From: Alkalihalobacillus sp. LMS6 | GTDB lineage: Bacteria; Bacillota; Bacilli; Bacillales; Bacillaceae_D | Length of the DNA stretch: 64,000 nucleotides | Reading direction: 5' to 3' | Assembly: GCF_024362765.1 (NCBI RefSeq) | Contig: NZ_CP093302.1 | Location: 2,479,564-2,543,563 of the forward strand | Shown: positions 30,156-43,417 of the stretch, piece after piece | Layout of the letters: every line of letters begins with the position of its first letter | Numbering within the stretch: position 1 is the first letter of the stretch | Program-made: the position numbers and the translations under genes | Notes under the pieces: generated by a model | What the model saw: only the letters and a program-made list of their open reading frames with translations | Told to the model about the DNA's origin: nothing | The model's database searches: none

Positions 30156-31211
30156 TTATGTATGAAACCAGTCATTTTGATTTTGTGCTTCAATTAAAAT
30201 ATCTTGTTCAAGCGCTTCGATTTCATTGGATGCAGACAAAACATCAAATCGTTCGCAGCCATAGCATTGCACCATATCTGCTTCATCCGTATCTAATCCT
30301 AATTGTTCTGCAGCGACAAGATGAAACGCGCATGCCCATGCTTGAGGATTCTCAGGGTTGAGTTCAAATGGGTACGTCATTAATAAATATGAGTGGTGAA
30401 GTTGCTTTGCCATATGTAATAAGGTTGGATCATCTTGCTCTAGCTGCCCTTCAAGCGCTGCTCGAATAGCTTGATCAACCTGTCGTTTTCCAGGCTCTTC
30501 AAGCTCACTTGGTGTAACAATAATCGCTTGATCTTCTCGTTCGTACGTCAGTGGCTTGGAGTCGCCCCACTCGTGCAAAAGTTGAAGTGCATATGTACGC
30601 ATAAGCGGATTCGTTTGCTTATTTTCCACAAATTTACGGATCTCGCCTTGTAGCGAAGTTAAACCTAATTTCCGCACACTTTGCAAAGCATTCCATTTTG
30701 CTGGTTCATTTGCAGCTTGAAGTCCTGCTTTGAGTTCCATCATTGTCTCTTCCTGATTATCATCCGTTAACACTTTGGCATCATAGTTTTTCGACTCGCT
30801 CATCTGTCTACTAAAATGAAGAAGTTCATAAAACATTTCGGCGTCTTTAGCTGGAATTTTATCTTCGCTTAATACGGCCTCTAATAAATGAACAACTTGA
30901 TCATAGTGCGAAAGTTGAACAAGTAAAGAAACATGAACCTGCAAAATTTCAAAGTAATTTCCAATTCCTTCATTCAGCAACACTTCTGTTTCTTGGACCG
31001 CTTCTTCCTGTCGTTCCAACTCTATTAGACTTAAAACAATGCCAAACCGTGCTTGTGGATCTGTTTCGTCATGTGAGGCAGCTTCTTTAAACAACTGATG
31101 GGCTTTCGTTGCCTGTTTTTGTTTAAGCTCATTCATTCCTTCTTCTACTAAACGCTTCACTAAACCAGGAAATAAAATGACATTATTCTTTTTTTGCTTA
31201 TCCTGTTCCAA
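30156..31211 (-). CDS. ysoA: TPR-repeat protein (YsoA-like)
   Basis: 351 aa, soluble, helical. At least two TPR-like units are seen (about 16-100: MNELKQKQATKAHQLFKEAA... and NYFEILQVHVSLLVQLSHYDQVVHLLEAVL), followed by a less regular C-terminal half. Function unknown. Position between leuD and tig equals B. subtilis ysoA. No partner is evident from the sequence. Confidence 0.85.
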   Translation of the reverse strand: MEQDKQKKNNVILFPGLVKRLVEEGMNELKQKQATKAHQLFKEAASHDETDPQARFGIVLSLIELERQEEAVQETEVLLNEGIGNYFEILQVHVSLLVQLSHYDQVVHLLEAVLSEDKIPAKDAEMFYELLHFSRQMSESKNYDAKVLTDDNQEETMMELKAGLQAANEPAKWNALQSVRKLGLTSLQGEIRKFVENKQTNPLMRTYALQLLHEWGDSKPLTYEREDQAIIVTPSELEEPGKRQVDQAIRAALEGQLEQDDPTLLHMAKQLHHSYLLMTYPFELNPENPQAWACAFHLVAAEQLGLDTDEADMVQCYGCERFDVLSASNEIEALEQDILIEAQNQNDWFHT

Positions 31212-31325
31212 TTTTATCGCCTGCTTTCCTTATCCCTTACTTTAACACGTACGTTTTCCTTATCCAAAAGGTCTCCATGTTTTTATTCGTTATTCCTTCC
31301 CTAATCCCTTTCTTTCAAAACCTAA

Positions 31326-31354
31326 GAAAACTCCTTAGTTTAACACTAAGGAGT
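31326..31354 (-). terminator. Terminator of the ilvB-leuD operon
   Basis: Minus-strand ACTCCTTAG and CTAAGGAGT arms with a 7-nt loop, followed by TTTTCTT. It lies past the leuD stop, closing the long ilv-leu operon. Confidence 0.85.
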
Positions 31355-31379
31355 AAAGGGTGTCGAAAAATCGTATTCG

Positions 31380-31985
31380 CTACCCGAATCTAGCTGTCGA
31401 GGATGCCGTATATTTTCGTTCAAAAGCGGTGATCTCTTCTTCTAGTTTCAACGTTAAATCAATCTCATCCCAACCATTTATCAGCATATTTTTCCAATGC
31501 TCATCAATGGTAAAGGAAGAAACCTCTTCTTCAAACGTTACTTTCTGCTCAACTAAATCAACAGTTAGTTGACCTTTTTCTTCCTTTGCAATTTCCATCC
31601 ACCGCTTTACTTCTTCGTTTGAAAGCCTAACAGGTAGAAGCCCATTTTTCACACAATTATTATAGAAAATATCCGCAAAACTCGGTGCAATGACAACTTT
31701 AAATCCATAATCATATAAAGCCCACGGGGCGTGCTCTCTTGAAGAGCCGCAGCCAAAGTTGTCACCACTTATTAAAATGCTTGCTCCTTGGGCGTCAGGT
31801 TTATTCAACTCAAAATGAGGGTTTTCCACTCCTTCAGCCTGATACCGCCAATCGTAAAATAAAAATTTTCCGAAACCTGTTCGTTCAATTCGTTTTAAAA
31901 ATTGCTTTGGAATGATTTGGTCGGTGTCCACGTTCACACGATCTAACACCGCTGCTTTGCCAATATGAAGGCGGATCGGGTTCAT
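31380..31985 (-). CDS. leuD: 3-isopropylmalate dehydratase small subunit
   Basis: 201 aa. [17 protein letters not shown] and the substrate-specificity loop [13 protein letters not shown] identify the small subunit that pairs with LeuC. Together they isomerise 2- to 3-isopropylmalate. It overlaps leuC by 4 nt. Last gene of the operon. Confidence 0.98.
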   Translation of the reverse strand: MNPIRLHIGKAAVLDRVNVDTDQIIPKQFLKRIERTGFGKFLFYDWRYQAEGVENPHFELNKPDAQGASILISGDNFGCGSSREHAPWALYDYGFKVVIAPSFADIFYNNCVKNGLLPVRLSNEEVKRWMEIAKEEKGQLTVDLVEQKVTFEEEVSSFTIDEHWKNMLINGWDEIDLTLKLEEEITAFERKYTASSTARFG

Positions 31986-33397
31986 GTTACATCACTCCTT
32001 ATATCAAATGTACGTACATCAACAAATTTTCCACTAATCGCTGCAGCTGCGGCCATTGGTGGACTGACAAGATGAGTGCGCGCACCCTTTCCTTGTCGTC
32101 CTTCAAAATTTCGGTTAGACGTCGAAGCGCAACGTTCGCCTTCAGGTACTCGATCCGGGTTCATACTAAGACACATGCTACAGCCGGAACTACGCCATTC
32201 AAAACCGGCTTCAATAAAGACTTGGTCTAACCCTTCTTCTTCTGCTCTTCGCTTTACCTTTTCAGAACCAGGAACGACCATTGCCGTAACTGTTTTATGA
32301 ACGGTTCGCCCTTTAACAATTCGAGCCGCTGCTTCCAAGTCACTATAACGAGAATTCGTACATGAGCCAATAAACACATGCTGAATGGCTATGTCATTTA
32401 GTGGCGTGTGCGGTTCTAAATCCATATAAGCTAACGCTTGGGAAATGGCTCGTTGTTCCGTTTCATTTACAGCCATACTTGGATCTGGAACCACTGCTGA
32501 AATCGGAAGTCCTTGACCAGGGTTGGTTCCCCACGTAACCATTGGCTCTATTTCACTTGCATCAATGGTAACAGAGTGATCGTATGTGGCATCTTGGTCG
32601 GTTGCTAACGTTGACCAGTATGCAACAAGTTCTTCAAATTCTTTTCCATCAGGTACACGACTTCGACCGCGCAAATAATCATACGTTACAACATCTGGAC
32701 TAATTAATCCTGCTTTTGCCCCTGCTTCAATAGACATATTGCAAATCGTCATTCGCTCTTCCATTGTCATTCCACGTATCGCTTCTCCCGTAAATTCAAT
32801 GACTGAGCCAGTACCAACATTCACGCCAAATTTTGAGATAATCGCAAGGATGACATCTTTTGCAGCAATTCCGGTACCTAATCGCCCAGTAATATGAACT
32901 TGTAACGTTTTAGGGCGGGATTGCCAAACCGTTTGCGTCGCAAGTACATGCTCCACTTCACTCGTTCCAATTCCAAATGCAAGTGCTCCAAATGCACCGT
33001 GGGTCGACGTATGACTATCGCCACATACAATGACATGACCTGGTTGTGTAAGACCAAGCTCTGGACCGATTACATGCACAATGCCATTATCGGGGTGCGC
33101 TAAATCGGCAATTTCTATGCCAAATTCCCGACAGTTGTCAGCTAACGTTTCCATTTGCAAGCGGGCAATTTGGTCTTGAATGTCATAACGATTAAAAGTT
33201 GGCACATTATGATCCATGGTCGCAAATGTTCTTTCCGGCCTGCGGACCTTACGATTTGCTATTCTTAGACCTTCAAAAGCTTGCGGAGACGTTACTTCAT
33301 GCACCATGTGTAGATCGACATAAAGTAAATCTGGCTTCTGCGCTTCGGAAACAATCGTATGTTTCTCCCATATTTTTTCAATAATCGTTTTTCCCAT
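31982..33397 (-). CDS. leuC: 3-isopropylmalate dehydratase large subunit
   Basis: 471 aa, starting at the ATG at 33397, which sits 8 nt from AGGAGG; an upstream in-frame TTG at 33403 is too close to it. Aconitase family, with [4Fe-4S] cysteines in [13 protein letters not shown] and [11 protein letters not shown], and [27 protein letters not shown] near 135. 12 nt separate it from leuB. Confidence 0.98.
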   Translation of the reverse strand: MGKTIIEKIWEKHTIVSEAQKPDLLYVDLHMVHEVTSPQAFEGLRIANRKVRRPERTFATMDHNVPTFNRYDIQDQIARLQMETLADNCREFGIEIADLAHPDNGIVHVIGPELGLTQPGHVIVCGDSHTSTHGAFGALAFGIGTSEVEHVLATQTVWQSRPKTLQVHITGRLGTGIAAKDVILAIISKFGVNVGTGSVIEFTGEAIRGMTMEERMTICNMSIEAGAKAGLISPDVVTYDYLRGRSRVPDGKEFEELVAYWSTLATDQDATYDHSVTIDASEIEPMVTWGTNPGQGLPISAVVPDPSMAVNETEQRAISQALAYMDLEPHTPLNDIAIQHVFIGSCTNSRYSDLEAAARIVKGRTVHKTVTAMVVPGSEKVKRRAEEEGLDQVFIEAGFEWRSSGCSMCLSMNPDRVPEGERCASTSNRNFEGRQGKGARTHLVSPPMAAAAAISGKFVDVRTFDIRSDVT

Positions 33398-33409
33398 CTT
33401 CAAAGCCTC

Positions 33410-34498
33410 CTAAGAATGTATCGCAACGTTGATTTCGTTAATGATAGCAGCCGTCATTTCACTCGTTGAACAGGCGGTCGCTCGATTATGCGCTAAATCA
33501 GCTGTTCGATAGCCTTTATTTAATACGGTACGAATTGCCTGTTCCACACAATCTGCTTCTTCAGACATTTCAAAACTATAGCGTAATAGCATAGCCGTTG
33601 AGGAGATCGTCGCCAGTGGATTCGCAACGTTGAGTCCAGCTAGTTCAGGTGCTGATCCATGAACAGGTTCATAAAGACCAAACGACGATGAATTTAAACT
33701 CGCAGATGGCAACATTCCAAGCGATCCTGTTATCATAGAAGCTTCATCACTCAAAATGTCACCAAATAAGTTTTCAGTTACAAGCACGTCAAACTGCTTT
33801 GGATTTCGAATAAGCTGCATGGCCGCATTGTCGACGAGCATGTGCTCAAGGGTAACATCCGGATATTGTTGCGCAATTTCTGCTGCACATTCTCTCCATA
33901 CTCTGCTTGACTCGAGGACGTTCGCTTTGTCTACAGACGTTACATGACGCCCTCTTAATTGAGCGAATTGAAAGGCACGGTGGAGAATCCGTTCAATTTC
34001 TTCTTTTTTATAAACAAGTGTATCAACTACCCCTTCTTTCCCATCGATCTGCCGACGTTCACGAGGCGTTCCAAAATAAATTCCGCCAGTTAATTCTCTG
34101 ACAATGAGAACGTCTACCCCTTGAATGACATTTTTTTTAAGTGTAGATTCGTCGACGAGGGCATCCATCACTTGAACAGGCCGTAAGTTTGCATAAAGAT
34201 TAAGGGTTTGTCGAATAGCCAATAACCCTTTTTCAGGACGAAGGTGTGGAGGATTTTCGTCCCATTTCGGCCCACCAACGGCTCCGAGTAAACAAGCATC
34301 AGCGTTTTTACACTTTTGAATGGTTTCTTTTGGGAGCGGTTCTCCTGTAGCATCAAGAGCCGCCCCTCCAATATGTGCTTCTTGAAAAGTAAACTGGTGA
34401 CCAAAGCGATTGGCAACAGCTTCCAGCACTTCCTTACCAGCTTTTACAATCTCTGGTCCAATGCCGTCCCCAGCTAGTAGCGTAATTGTTTTATTCAT
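33410..34498 (-). CDS. leuB: 3-isopropylmalate dehydrogenase
   Basis: 362 aa. Two ATGs are adjacent (34501, 34498); the second has better spacing from GGAGG. Signature DGIGPEIV near the start, VRELTGGIYFG near 133, and NLFGDILSDEASMITGSLGMLPSASL near 245 (isocitrate/isopropylmalate dehydrogenase pattern). NAD-dependent oxidative decarboxylation in leucine synthesis. Confidence 0.98.
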   Translation of the reverse strand: MNKTITLLAGDGIGPEIVKAGKEVLEAVANRFGHQFTFQEAHIGGAALDATGEPLPKETIQKCKNADACLLGAVGGPKWDENPPHLRPEKGLLAIRQTLNLYANLRPVQVMDALVDESTLKKNVIQGVDVLIVRELTGGIYFGTPRERRQIDGKEGVVDTLVYKKEEIERILHRAFQFAQLRGRHVTSVDKANVLESSRVWRECAAEIAQQYPDVTLEHMLVDNAAMQLIRNPKQFDVLVTENLFGDILSDEASMITGSLGMLPSASLNSSSFGLYEPVHGSAPELAGLNVANPLATISSTAMLLRYSFEMSEEADCVEQAIRTVLNKGYRTADLAHNRATACSTSEMTAAIINEINVAIHS

Positions 34499-34508
34499 CA
34501 TTTGCCTC

Positions 34509-37600
<3,092 letters not shown>

Positions 37601-37604
<4 letters not shown>

Positions 37605-39340
37605 AGTGGCTCAACTCCCTCCATACAATGATGACCTTGCCCTGGACAAATCATTGGGTAAACATTTTCTTCTTGTGCGACACACACTTCGAGCAAAACA
37701 GGACCTTGATGGTTAAACGTATCTTTAATGGCATCTCCTAATTTTGACCGTTTGTCAACTTTTATTGCTTTGATGTCATAAGCTTCTGCTAATTTGGTGA
37801 AGTTTGGTTGAATCGGAAAAAGAGAATGAGAATACCTTTCACCATGGAAAAGTTGTTGCCATTGCCGAACCATTCCGAGTGATGCATTGTTTACGATGAC
37901 GATTTTCACCGGAAGCTGCAACTCCTGTAAGATCGACATTTCTTGGAGTGTCATTTGAAACCCAGCATCCCCCGTAATCGCAATGACTGGTAGCTCTGGT
38001 TCAGCAATTTGTGCGCCAATCGCCGCAGGGAAACCGAAGCCCATTGTCCCGAGCCCTCCAGAAGTGACCCAGCGATTAGGTTTGTTAAAGGAAAAAAATT
38101 GCGCCGCCCACATTTGATGTTGACCAACATCTGTTGTAACAATTGCTTCTCCCTCGGTTTCTTCGTACAATTTTTCAATAAGCTCTTGTGGTTTTATCGT
38201 TTCTTTATCGAGCTTATACCAGAGTGGATAGTCCTTCTTCCACCGTTGCGTTTGTTCACGCCACTTATCATGCTGTGAAAGGGAGCCAAGGTTGCCTTTT
38301 AGCAACAACGTTAAAGCTGCCTTAGCATCGCCTACAACTGGAATATCAACATGAATATTTTTTCCAATCTCAGCAGGATCAATATCAATGTGTGCGATCT
38401 TAGCATCTGGAGCAAAATGTTCTAAAACCCCAGTCAGGCGATCATCAAATCGTGAACCAATATTTAAAAGAAAATCTGCTTCATGGAGCGCCATATTCGC
38501 CGCATACGTTCCGTGCATGCCAGCCATCCCTAAGTGATTCTGATTATTTCCCGGGTAAGAACCTAAACCAAGTAATGTTGATACAAGCGGAATATTCGTT
38601 TCTTCAACGAAAGCGGTTAGTTCTTCAGCAGCTCCGGCGTGTAGGACACCTGCACCAGTAAGCAAAACAGGTTTTTTAGCTGTCTGAATAGATTCCAGAA
38701 CCTTTCGAATTTGCTGCTTATTAGGTCTGGCGTTTGGTTGATAACCAGGTAAGTAAACAGGTTTATTATAAGAAAACAACGTCTCTTGTTGGGAGATATC
38801 TTTTGGCAAGTCAATCAAAACTGGTCCTGGTCGACCACTTTGAGCGATATGAAATGCTTCTTTTACCGTTTGCGATAGCTCCTCTACAGAACGAACTTGG
38901 TAGTTATGTTTTGTGATTGGCATTGTAATTCCGAGCATATCCGCTTCTTGAAAAGCATCGGTTCCAATAACTTTTGTTCCAACTTGACCGGTAATCACAA
39001 CTAATGGCAACGAATCGATCATTGCATCTGCAATGCCGGTTACGACATTTGTTGCCCCCGGCCCTGATGTAACGATGCAAACACCTGGCTTGCCTGTTAC
39101 CCGTGCATACCCTTCTGCCGCGTGTATCGCACCTTGTTCATGACGCGCTAGAATATGGTTAATACCTAGCTTATAAATCTCATCATAGGTAGGAAGGATT
39201 GCCCCTCCAGGATAACCAAAAATCACGTCGACGTTTTCTTTCGCTAACGACCTTAGCAAAATTTCAGCGCCACTGCACGGGCCGCTTTTCTCCTGCAAAT
39301 TCTTATTTTTCTCTTCTGTTTGTTCACTTGCATGTAGCAT
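37601..39340 (-). CDS. ilvB: Acetolactate synthase large subunit
   Basis: 579 aa from the ATG at 39340 (GGGAGAG RBS); the open frame extends to 39412 but that overlaps the leader terminator. ThDP-dependent enzyme with the catalytic Glu in [19 protein letters not shown]-binding middle domain and [29 protein letters not shown] as the ThDP/magnesium site. Catalyses the first common step of branched-chain synthesis. First gene of ilvBNC-leuABCD behind a T-box. Confidence 0.98.
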
Positions 39341-39364
39341 TTGTCTTCTCTCCCTTCCGCCTAT

Positions 39365-39632
39365 ATACAAAAAGAAAGACCTTCTCAAACCCCATGTATG
39401 ATCGTCATACAAGGGGCGAGAAAGTCTCTCGCGGTACCACCCTTTTCACTAATAATGCATTAGCCTCATTTTTTGATAACGAATGATTTTCTTCAATCAT
39501 CCGACGACTCCTACTCTTTTTTCAAAGTCGTACTCGAAGGTGAGTTTCACGTATCGTTTATCACCGTTTTCCAGCTACCAACGGCTCTCTGTAGATAAAA
39601 ATGAACGCTACTTTCCTTCTCAACGTATTCGT
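39365..39632 (-). promoter_or_regulatory. T-box leader of ilvBNC-leuABCD (tRNA-Leu sensing)
   Basis: Minus-strand T-box core GGGTGGTACCGCG (39430-39442), followed by a long terminator stem (AGACTTTCTC...CCCC pairing with GGGG...GAGAAGGTCT) ending in T-rich sequence near 39365. Stem I carries GTGAAA-CTC-ACC; the CTC at 39542-39544 is a leucine codon in the specifier position, the same codon used by the B. subtilis ilv-leu leader. It fills the gap between ilvD and ilvB. Confidence 0.93.
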
Positions 39633-39635
39633 CTA

Positions 39636-41300
39636 TTAAATTTTCATAATACCGCCTGTATTGGCGGACGTAACAAGTTTTGAATAACGAGCAAGATAGC
39701 CTTTTTTCACTTTCGGTTCTGGTTCAATCCAGCCTTCTCGTCGACGAGCTAGTTCTTCATCTGCCACGTCCCAATGAATCGTGCGGTCAATGAGATTAAT
39801 TGTAATTTGATCACCGTCTGCGACAAAGGCTATTGGGCCTCCTTCAGCAGCTTCAGGCGAAATATGACCAATTGAAATCCCTCTAGAAGCACCTGAAAAG
39901 CGACCGTCTGTCATTAACGCTACTTTTGTACCTAAGCCCCGTCCTTGAATTGCAGAAGTCGGCGCTAACATTTCCGGCATACCCGGTCCACCTTTAGGGC
40001 CTTCATATCGAATAATGACAACTTGCCCTTCTGTAACCATGCCTTTATTAATTTGTTCCTGCGCTTCTTCTTGTGAGTTAAAGCAGATCGCTTCACCCTC
40101 AAAGATTTTGATTGACGGATCAACGGCTCCGACTTTTATAACAGCACCATCTGGAGCAATATTGCCATATAAGATAGACAAGCCACCTACCGGACTATAT
40201 GCCGTTTCACGAGTTCGTATGACATCTGTATTTGTAATTTCTGCATGGGCAACGGTATCGTAAAGAGATTGACCAGTTATCGTTAACCGTTCTCCTTTAA
40301 TCGCACCCATGTGGATTAATTCTTTTATAATAGACGCAACGCCACCAGCTTTATGAACATCGTCCATTGAATAATCAGAGGCTGGACTTACCTTACAAAG
40401 ATAAGGTACCCGTTCTGCCACTTCATTAATTCGCGTCATGTCGTATTCAATTTCAGCTTCATTCGCAATGGCTAGTGTGTGGAGCACGGTGTTCGTTGAG
40501 CCACCCATCGCCATATCTAATGCAAATGCATCATCAATCGTTTCCTCTGTGACAATGTCTCGTGGACGAATATCTTTTTCAATTAAATTCATGAGGTGCT
40601 TAGCCGCATCTTTAATTAAGTCATGGCGTGCTTGTGAAGTAGCAACGAGCGTACCATTTCCAGGCAACGCAAGGCCTAACATTTCCATTAAAGAATTCAT
40701 AGAATTTGCTGTAAACATTCCTGAACAAGAACCACATGTCGGACATGCTTGCTGTTCGATTTCAAGCAATTCGTCTCTTGTCAGTTTTCCTGACGAAAAT
40801 GCGCCTACGCCTTCAAAGACAGAAACAAGTGAAAGGCTTTGCCCATCTTTTGTTCTTCCTGCCTCCATCGGACCACCTGATACAAAAACCGAGGGTACAT
40901 TCGTTCTAACTGATGCCATAAGCATACCTGGCGTAATTTTGTCGCAGTTTGGAATATAAAAAACACCATCAAACCAATGTGCATTAATAACAGTTTCTGC
41001 CGCATCACAAATGATTTCTCGACTTGGTAATGAATACCTCATCCCAATATGCCCCATTGCAATCCCATCATCTACACCTATTGTATTAAATTCAAACGGA
41101 ATCCCTCCGGCATCAATAATGGCTTGCTTTGCTACTTCTGCAAACTTATTGAGATGCATGTGCCCAGGTATAATGTCAATATATGAATTGCAAACCCCGA
41201 TAAAAGGTTTATCCATATCTTCTTCACTTACACCAGCCGCACGAAGAAGACTCCTATGAGGTGCGCGATCAATTCCTTTCTTGATCATGTCGCTTCTCAT
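39636..41300 (-). CDS. ilvD: Dihydroxy-acid dehydratase
   Basis: 554 aa. Fe-S ligands in NCDKITPGM and [28 protein letters not shown] near the start, and a C-terminal [23 protein letters not shown]. It converts dihydroxyvalerates to 2-oxo acids for valine, isoleucine and leucine. In B. subtilis ilvD is separate; here it directly precedes the ilvB leader on the same strand. It has its own good promoter (41391-41419). Confidence 0.98.
   Translation of the reverse strand: MRSDMIKKGIDRAPHRSLLRAAGVSEEDMDKPFIGVCNSYIDIIPGHMHLNKFAEVAKQAIIDAGGIPFEFNTIGVDDGIAMGHIGMRYSLPSREIICDAAETVINAHWFDGVFYIPNCDKITPGMLMASVRTNVPSVFVSGGPMEAGRTKDGQSLSLVSVFEGVGAFSSGKLTRDELLEIEQQACPTCGSCSGMFTANSMNSLMEMLGLALPGNGTLVATSQARHDLIKDAAKHLMNLIEKDIRPRDIVTEETIDDAFALDMAMGGSTNTVLHTLAIANEAEIEYDMTRINEVAERVPYLCKVSPASDYSMDDVHKAGGVASIIKELIHMGAIKGERLTITGQSLYDTVAHAEITNTDVIRTRETAYSPVGGLSILYGNIAPDGAVIKVGAVDPSIKIFEGEAICFNSQEEAQEQINKGMVTEGQVVIIRYEGPKGGPGMPEMLAPTSAIQGRGLGTKVALMTDGRFSGASRGISIGHISPEAAEGGPIAFVADGDQITINLIDRTIHWDVADEELARRREGWIEPEPKVKKGYLARYSKLVTSANTGGIMKI
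39646..39676 (-). promoter_or_regulatory. Candidate promoter of the ilvB leader inside the end of ilvD
   Basis: Minus-strand TTGTTA (39671-39676) and TATTAT (39646-39651) with a 19-nt spacer, longer than ideal. The -10 lies in the last codons of ilvD. A start near 39638 would give an RNA beginning at T-box stem I. Confidence 0.45.
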
Positions 41301-41390
41301 GCTAATCTCCCCTTATTTCCGTTTCTTCAAGCGAAAATTGAATCCACCTGAAAAACACATTTGTTTTTTCGTTTATCTTTATTGAGACTT

Positions 41391-41419
41391 ACTATACGCC
41401 TGTTAAAAATGCAGGTCAA
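41391..41419 (-). promoter_or_regulatory. Sigma-A promoter of ilvD
   Basis: Minus-strand TTGACC (41414-41419), 17-nt spacer, TATAGT (41391-41396). Start predicted about 80 nt before the ilvD ATG. Confidence 0.8.
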
Positions 41420-41489
41420 CCCTTTTTTAAAAAGAATTTTAATCTTTCTGTCATTTGTATACGCTTACAGCATCAGGGGATTAAGGATT

Positions 41490-41538
41490 ACTCGTCAGAA
41501 AATTTCTTTTAAAAAGTGGCTATAATTTTCAAAAAAAC
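41490..41538. promoter_or_regulatory. Two CodY-box-like sequences between ilvD and its divergent neighbour
   Basis: The known CodY consensus is AATTTTCWGAAAATT. The segments at 41490-41504 and 41524-41538 each match it at 12 of 15 positions by eye. They lie about 90-140 bp upstream of the ilvD start site and overlap the TATAAT (41521-41526) of the divergent gene. CodY control of ilv genes is well known in Bacillus; binding here is inference. Confidence 0.35.
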
Positions 41539-41565
41539 GGGGATAGTAAACAAAGAGGTGATCCT

Positions 41566-41979
41566 ATGCAGACAAACCGAAATAAAAAGAAACGTACGTT
41601 CACTCCTTTCTCGTTTCTCTTCCATTTCTTTAAACCGATCAAGCGTCCTTCTCTCGTGCTTGTTACGAATCATTGGAACGAATGCAAAAATGAGTCACAA
41701 CAAAATCTTTGTCGTTCTCTAAAAGAACGCGGCTTTTATGCCTCTCCGGATTATGTTGTTGACCAAATAGCTGTTTATGTTGCACTTGTTCCGTATCGTG
41801 TTGCATTTTTGAAGCAACAAGACTTTCTTAAAGATAAAAAAAAGATACGTTCTTTAGAGCGTAAAGGTTGGACGGTTTATTCCATTTCTGAAGACTATAA
41901 AAACGAGGACATTCATTCTTTTTTATATGCTTTCCAAAACCAAACACATACGCTAAACAACGCCTCTTATTCGCAATAA
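41566..41979 (+). CDS. DUF559/PD-(D/E)XK-like protein, apparently inactive
   Basis: 137 aa. A basic N-terminus is followed by a pattern like DUF559/very-short-patch-repair-type nucleases: LCRSLKERGFYASPDYVVDQIAVYVALVPYRVAF, then KDKKKIRSLERKGWTVYSIS. In active members the strand pair carries (V/I)D and ExD/K residues; here the corresponding positions read VY and FLKQQ, so the catalytic acids seem lost. No membrane segments. It stands alone between ilvD and a plus-strand acetyltransferase gene. The family call is by pattern only. Confidence 0.5.
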   Translation: MQTNRNKKKRTFTPFSFLFHFFKPIKRPSLVLVTNHWNECKNESQQNLCRSLKERGFYASPDYVVDQIAVYVALVPYRVAFLKQQDFLKDKKKIRSLERKGWTVYSISEDYKNEDIHSFLYAFQNQTHTLNNASYSQ

Positions 41980-41998
41980 ATAAGGGCGTTTTTATTTT
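41959..41998 (+). terminator. Terminator after the DUF559-like gene
   Basis: AACGCC...TTATT and AATAAGGGCGTT arms followed by TTTATTTT, overlapping the end of the gene. Confidence 0.8.
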
Positions 41999-42063
41999 GG
42001 CCCCTTTCATAGGCGATGATATCGCTGAATAGAATGTTAGAGAATCAAGGAGAGGGGTAACTT

Positions 42064-42618
42064 ATGTTTTTTTTAAATGACCACCCAAATTTACAAGGCT
42101 TTGACATCGGTTCTTTTTCATACGGGTCCCCTATCGATCTTCTTCACCTCGTTCCAGAAGTTACGTTAAAAATAGGAAAATATTGTTCTTTCGCCGCCGG
42201 TATTCGAATTCTTTTAGGTGCTGATCACCAAGTAGGCTGGGTGACGACTTATCCATTTAACGTTCTTTATCCTGATATAGCAAAAACAAATGAGCACCCA
42301 ACAAGTAAAGGGAATATTATCATTGGCAATGATGTTTGGGTAGCGAGCGGCGCTGTTATTTTATCCGGGGTTACCATTGGAGACGGAGCCATTATTGCAG
42401 CCAATGCTGTTGTGACAAAAAATGTAGCCCCATATACGATCGTTGCTGGAAACCCCGCTAAACAGATTAGCGAACGCTTTACTGAGGAACAACGACAGAA
42501 TCTTTTAACCATTCAATGGTGGCATTGGCCAGATGACGAAGTAAAACAAATTTCCCCTCTTTTGCAATCAAACCGATTGGATGAACTATTTTTATACGCT
42601 AAAAATCGACATGATTAA
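42064..42618 (+). CDS. CatB-related O-acetyltransferase (left-handed beta-helix)
   Basis: 184 aa. Hexapeptide-repeat protein: KIGKYCSFAAGIRILLGADH, then WVASGAVILSGVTIGDGAIIAANAVVTKNVAPYTIVAGNPAKQI, the classical xenobiotic/CatB acetyltransferase arrangement with the HxxxWVT-type segment. It acetylates a small hydroxyl or amino acceptor with acetyl-CoA; the substrate cannot be told. RBS GGAGAGG. The next gene, a glycosyltransferase, follows 10 nt after the stop, so the two may act on the same surface glycan or small molecule. Confidence 0.88.
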   Translation: MFFLNDHPNLQGFDIGSFSYGSPIDLLHLVPEVTLKIGKYCSFAAGIRILLGADHQVGWVTTYPFNVLYPDIAKTNEHPTSKGNIIIGNDVWVASGAVILSGVTIGDGAIIAANAVVTKNVAPYTIVAGNPAKQISERFTEEQRQNLLTIQWWHWPDDEVKQISPLLQSNRLDELFLYAKNRHD

Positions 42619-42628
42619 GGAGGGCAAC

Positions 42629-43309
42629 ATGATTTCAAATACAACCATTAGCTTTATTAGTTGCGTGAGTAATGAAACGCTTTATAAACAATGCCTCGCT
42701 CATATTCAGCAACTCTCAATTCCCTCCGGTATGTCAATTGAAACCGTGCCTATCTATAACGCGACTAGCATGACAGCTGGGTATAATGAAGGTATGAAGA
42801 AAGCAAAAGGTACATACAAAGTGTACCTTCATCAAGATGCATTCATTCTAAATCAATCCTTTCTCTATGACCTTCTCTTTTTATTTCACAATAATAAAAA
42901 ATTGGGATTATTCGGCGTCATTGGCGCTCGCCAGCTTCCACATCATGGCATGTGGTGGCAAAGTCCTTATGAAAATAAAATAGGGAAAATTATAGAAGTT
43001 CGTGATACGTATACGCAAACAACGTGTATGGAAACCACTTATATGTATGGAAAAGCGGCATGTGTTGACGGCCTGTTAATGGCTACCCAATATGATCTCT
43101 CTTGGCCAGAAGAGATCAGAGGTTGGCATTTTTACGATACGGCTCAATGCTTACATTATTCAACACACAATTACGATGTAGGCATTGCTCATCAACCGAG
43201 CCCTTGGGTCATTCATTATTGCAAAACCTCAACAATGGAAGGGTACTATGAAGCTCTACCCGCTTTTCAAAAATGGCGCAGTCTTATTGACGACTCTACA
43301 AAGACATAA
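42629..43309 (+). CDS. StrF-domain glycosyltransferase family protein
   Basis: 226 aa from the ATG at 42629 with AAGGAGGG; an open extension into the preceding gene is rejected. Glycosyltransferase-2-like fold: TISFISCVSNETLYKQC start, YNEGMKKAKGTYKVYLHQDAFI (the D-containing motif), FGVIGARQLP, and CVDGLLMATQYD. Resembles the 'streptomycin biosynthesis protein StrF' domain family. No membrane segments. The acceptor is unknown. Coupled to the acetyltransferase gene. Confidence 0.82.
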   Translation: MISNTTISFISCVSNETLYKQCLAHIQQLSIPSGMSIETVPIYNATSMTAGYNEGMKKAKGTYKVYLHQDAFILNQSFLYDLLFLFHNNKKLGLFGVIGARQLPHHGMWWQSPYENKIGKIIEVRDTYTQTTCMETTYMYGKAACVDGLLMATQYDLSWPEEIRGWHFYDTAQCLHYSTHNYDVGIAHQPSPWVIHYCKTSTMEGYYEALPAFQKWRSLIDDSTKT

Positions 43310-43310
43310 A

Positions 43311-43364
43311 TAAAAAAAGATGTAAGAAAGGTTCACAGCCTCCCTGAACATTTTTTACATCTTT
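43311..43364. terminator. Hairpin between the glycosyltransferase gene and cynS
   Basis: AAAGATGTAA and TTACATCTTT arms enclose about 28 nt that include GGTTCA/TGAAC-type pairs. The A-rich left flank would be a T7 tail on the minus strand; the plus-strand side is T-poor. Orientation is therefore uncertain. Confidence 0.45.
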
Positions 43365-43417
43365 GGTACGCTTTCCTTTAAACAATGAATTAGGAAATCA
43401 AGAAGGAGAGATGACTT

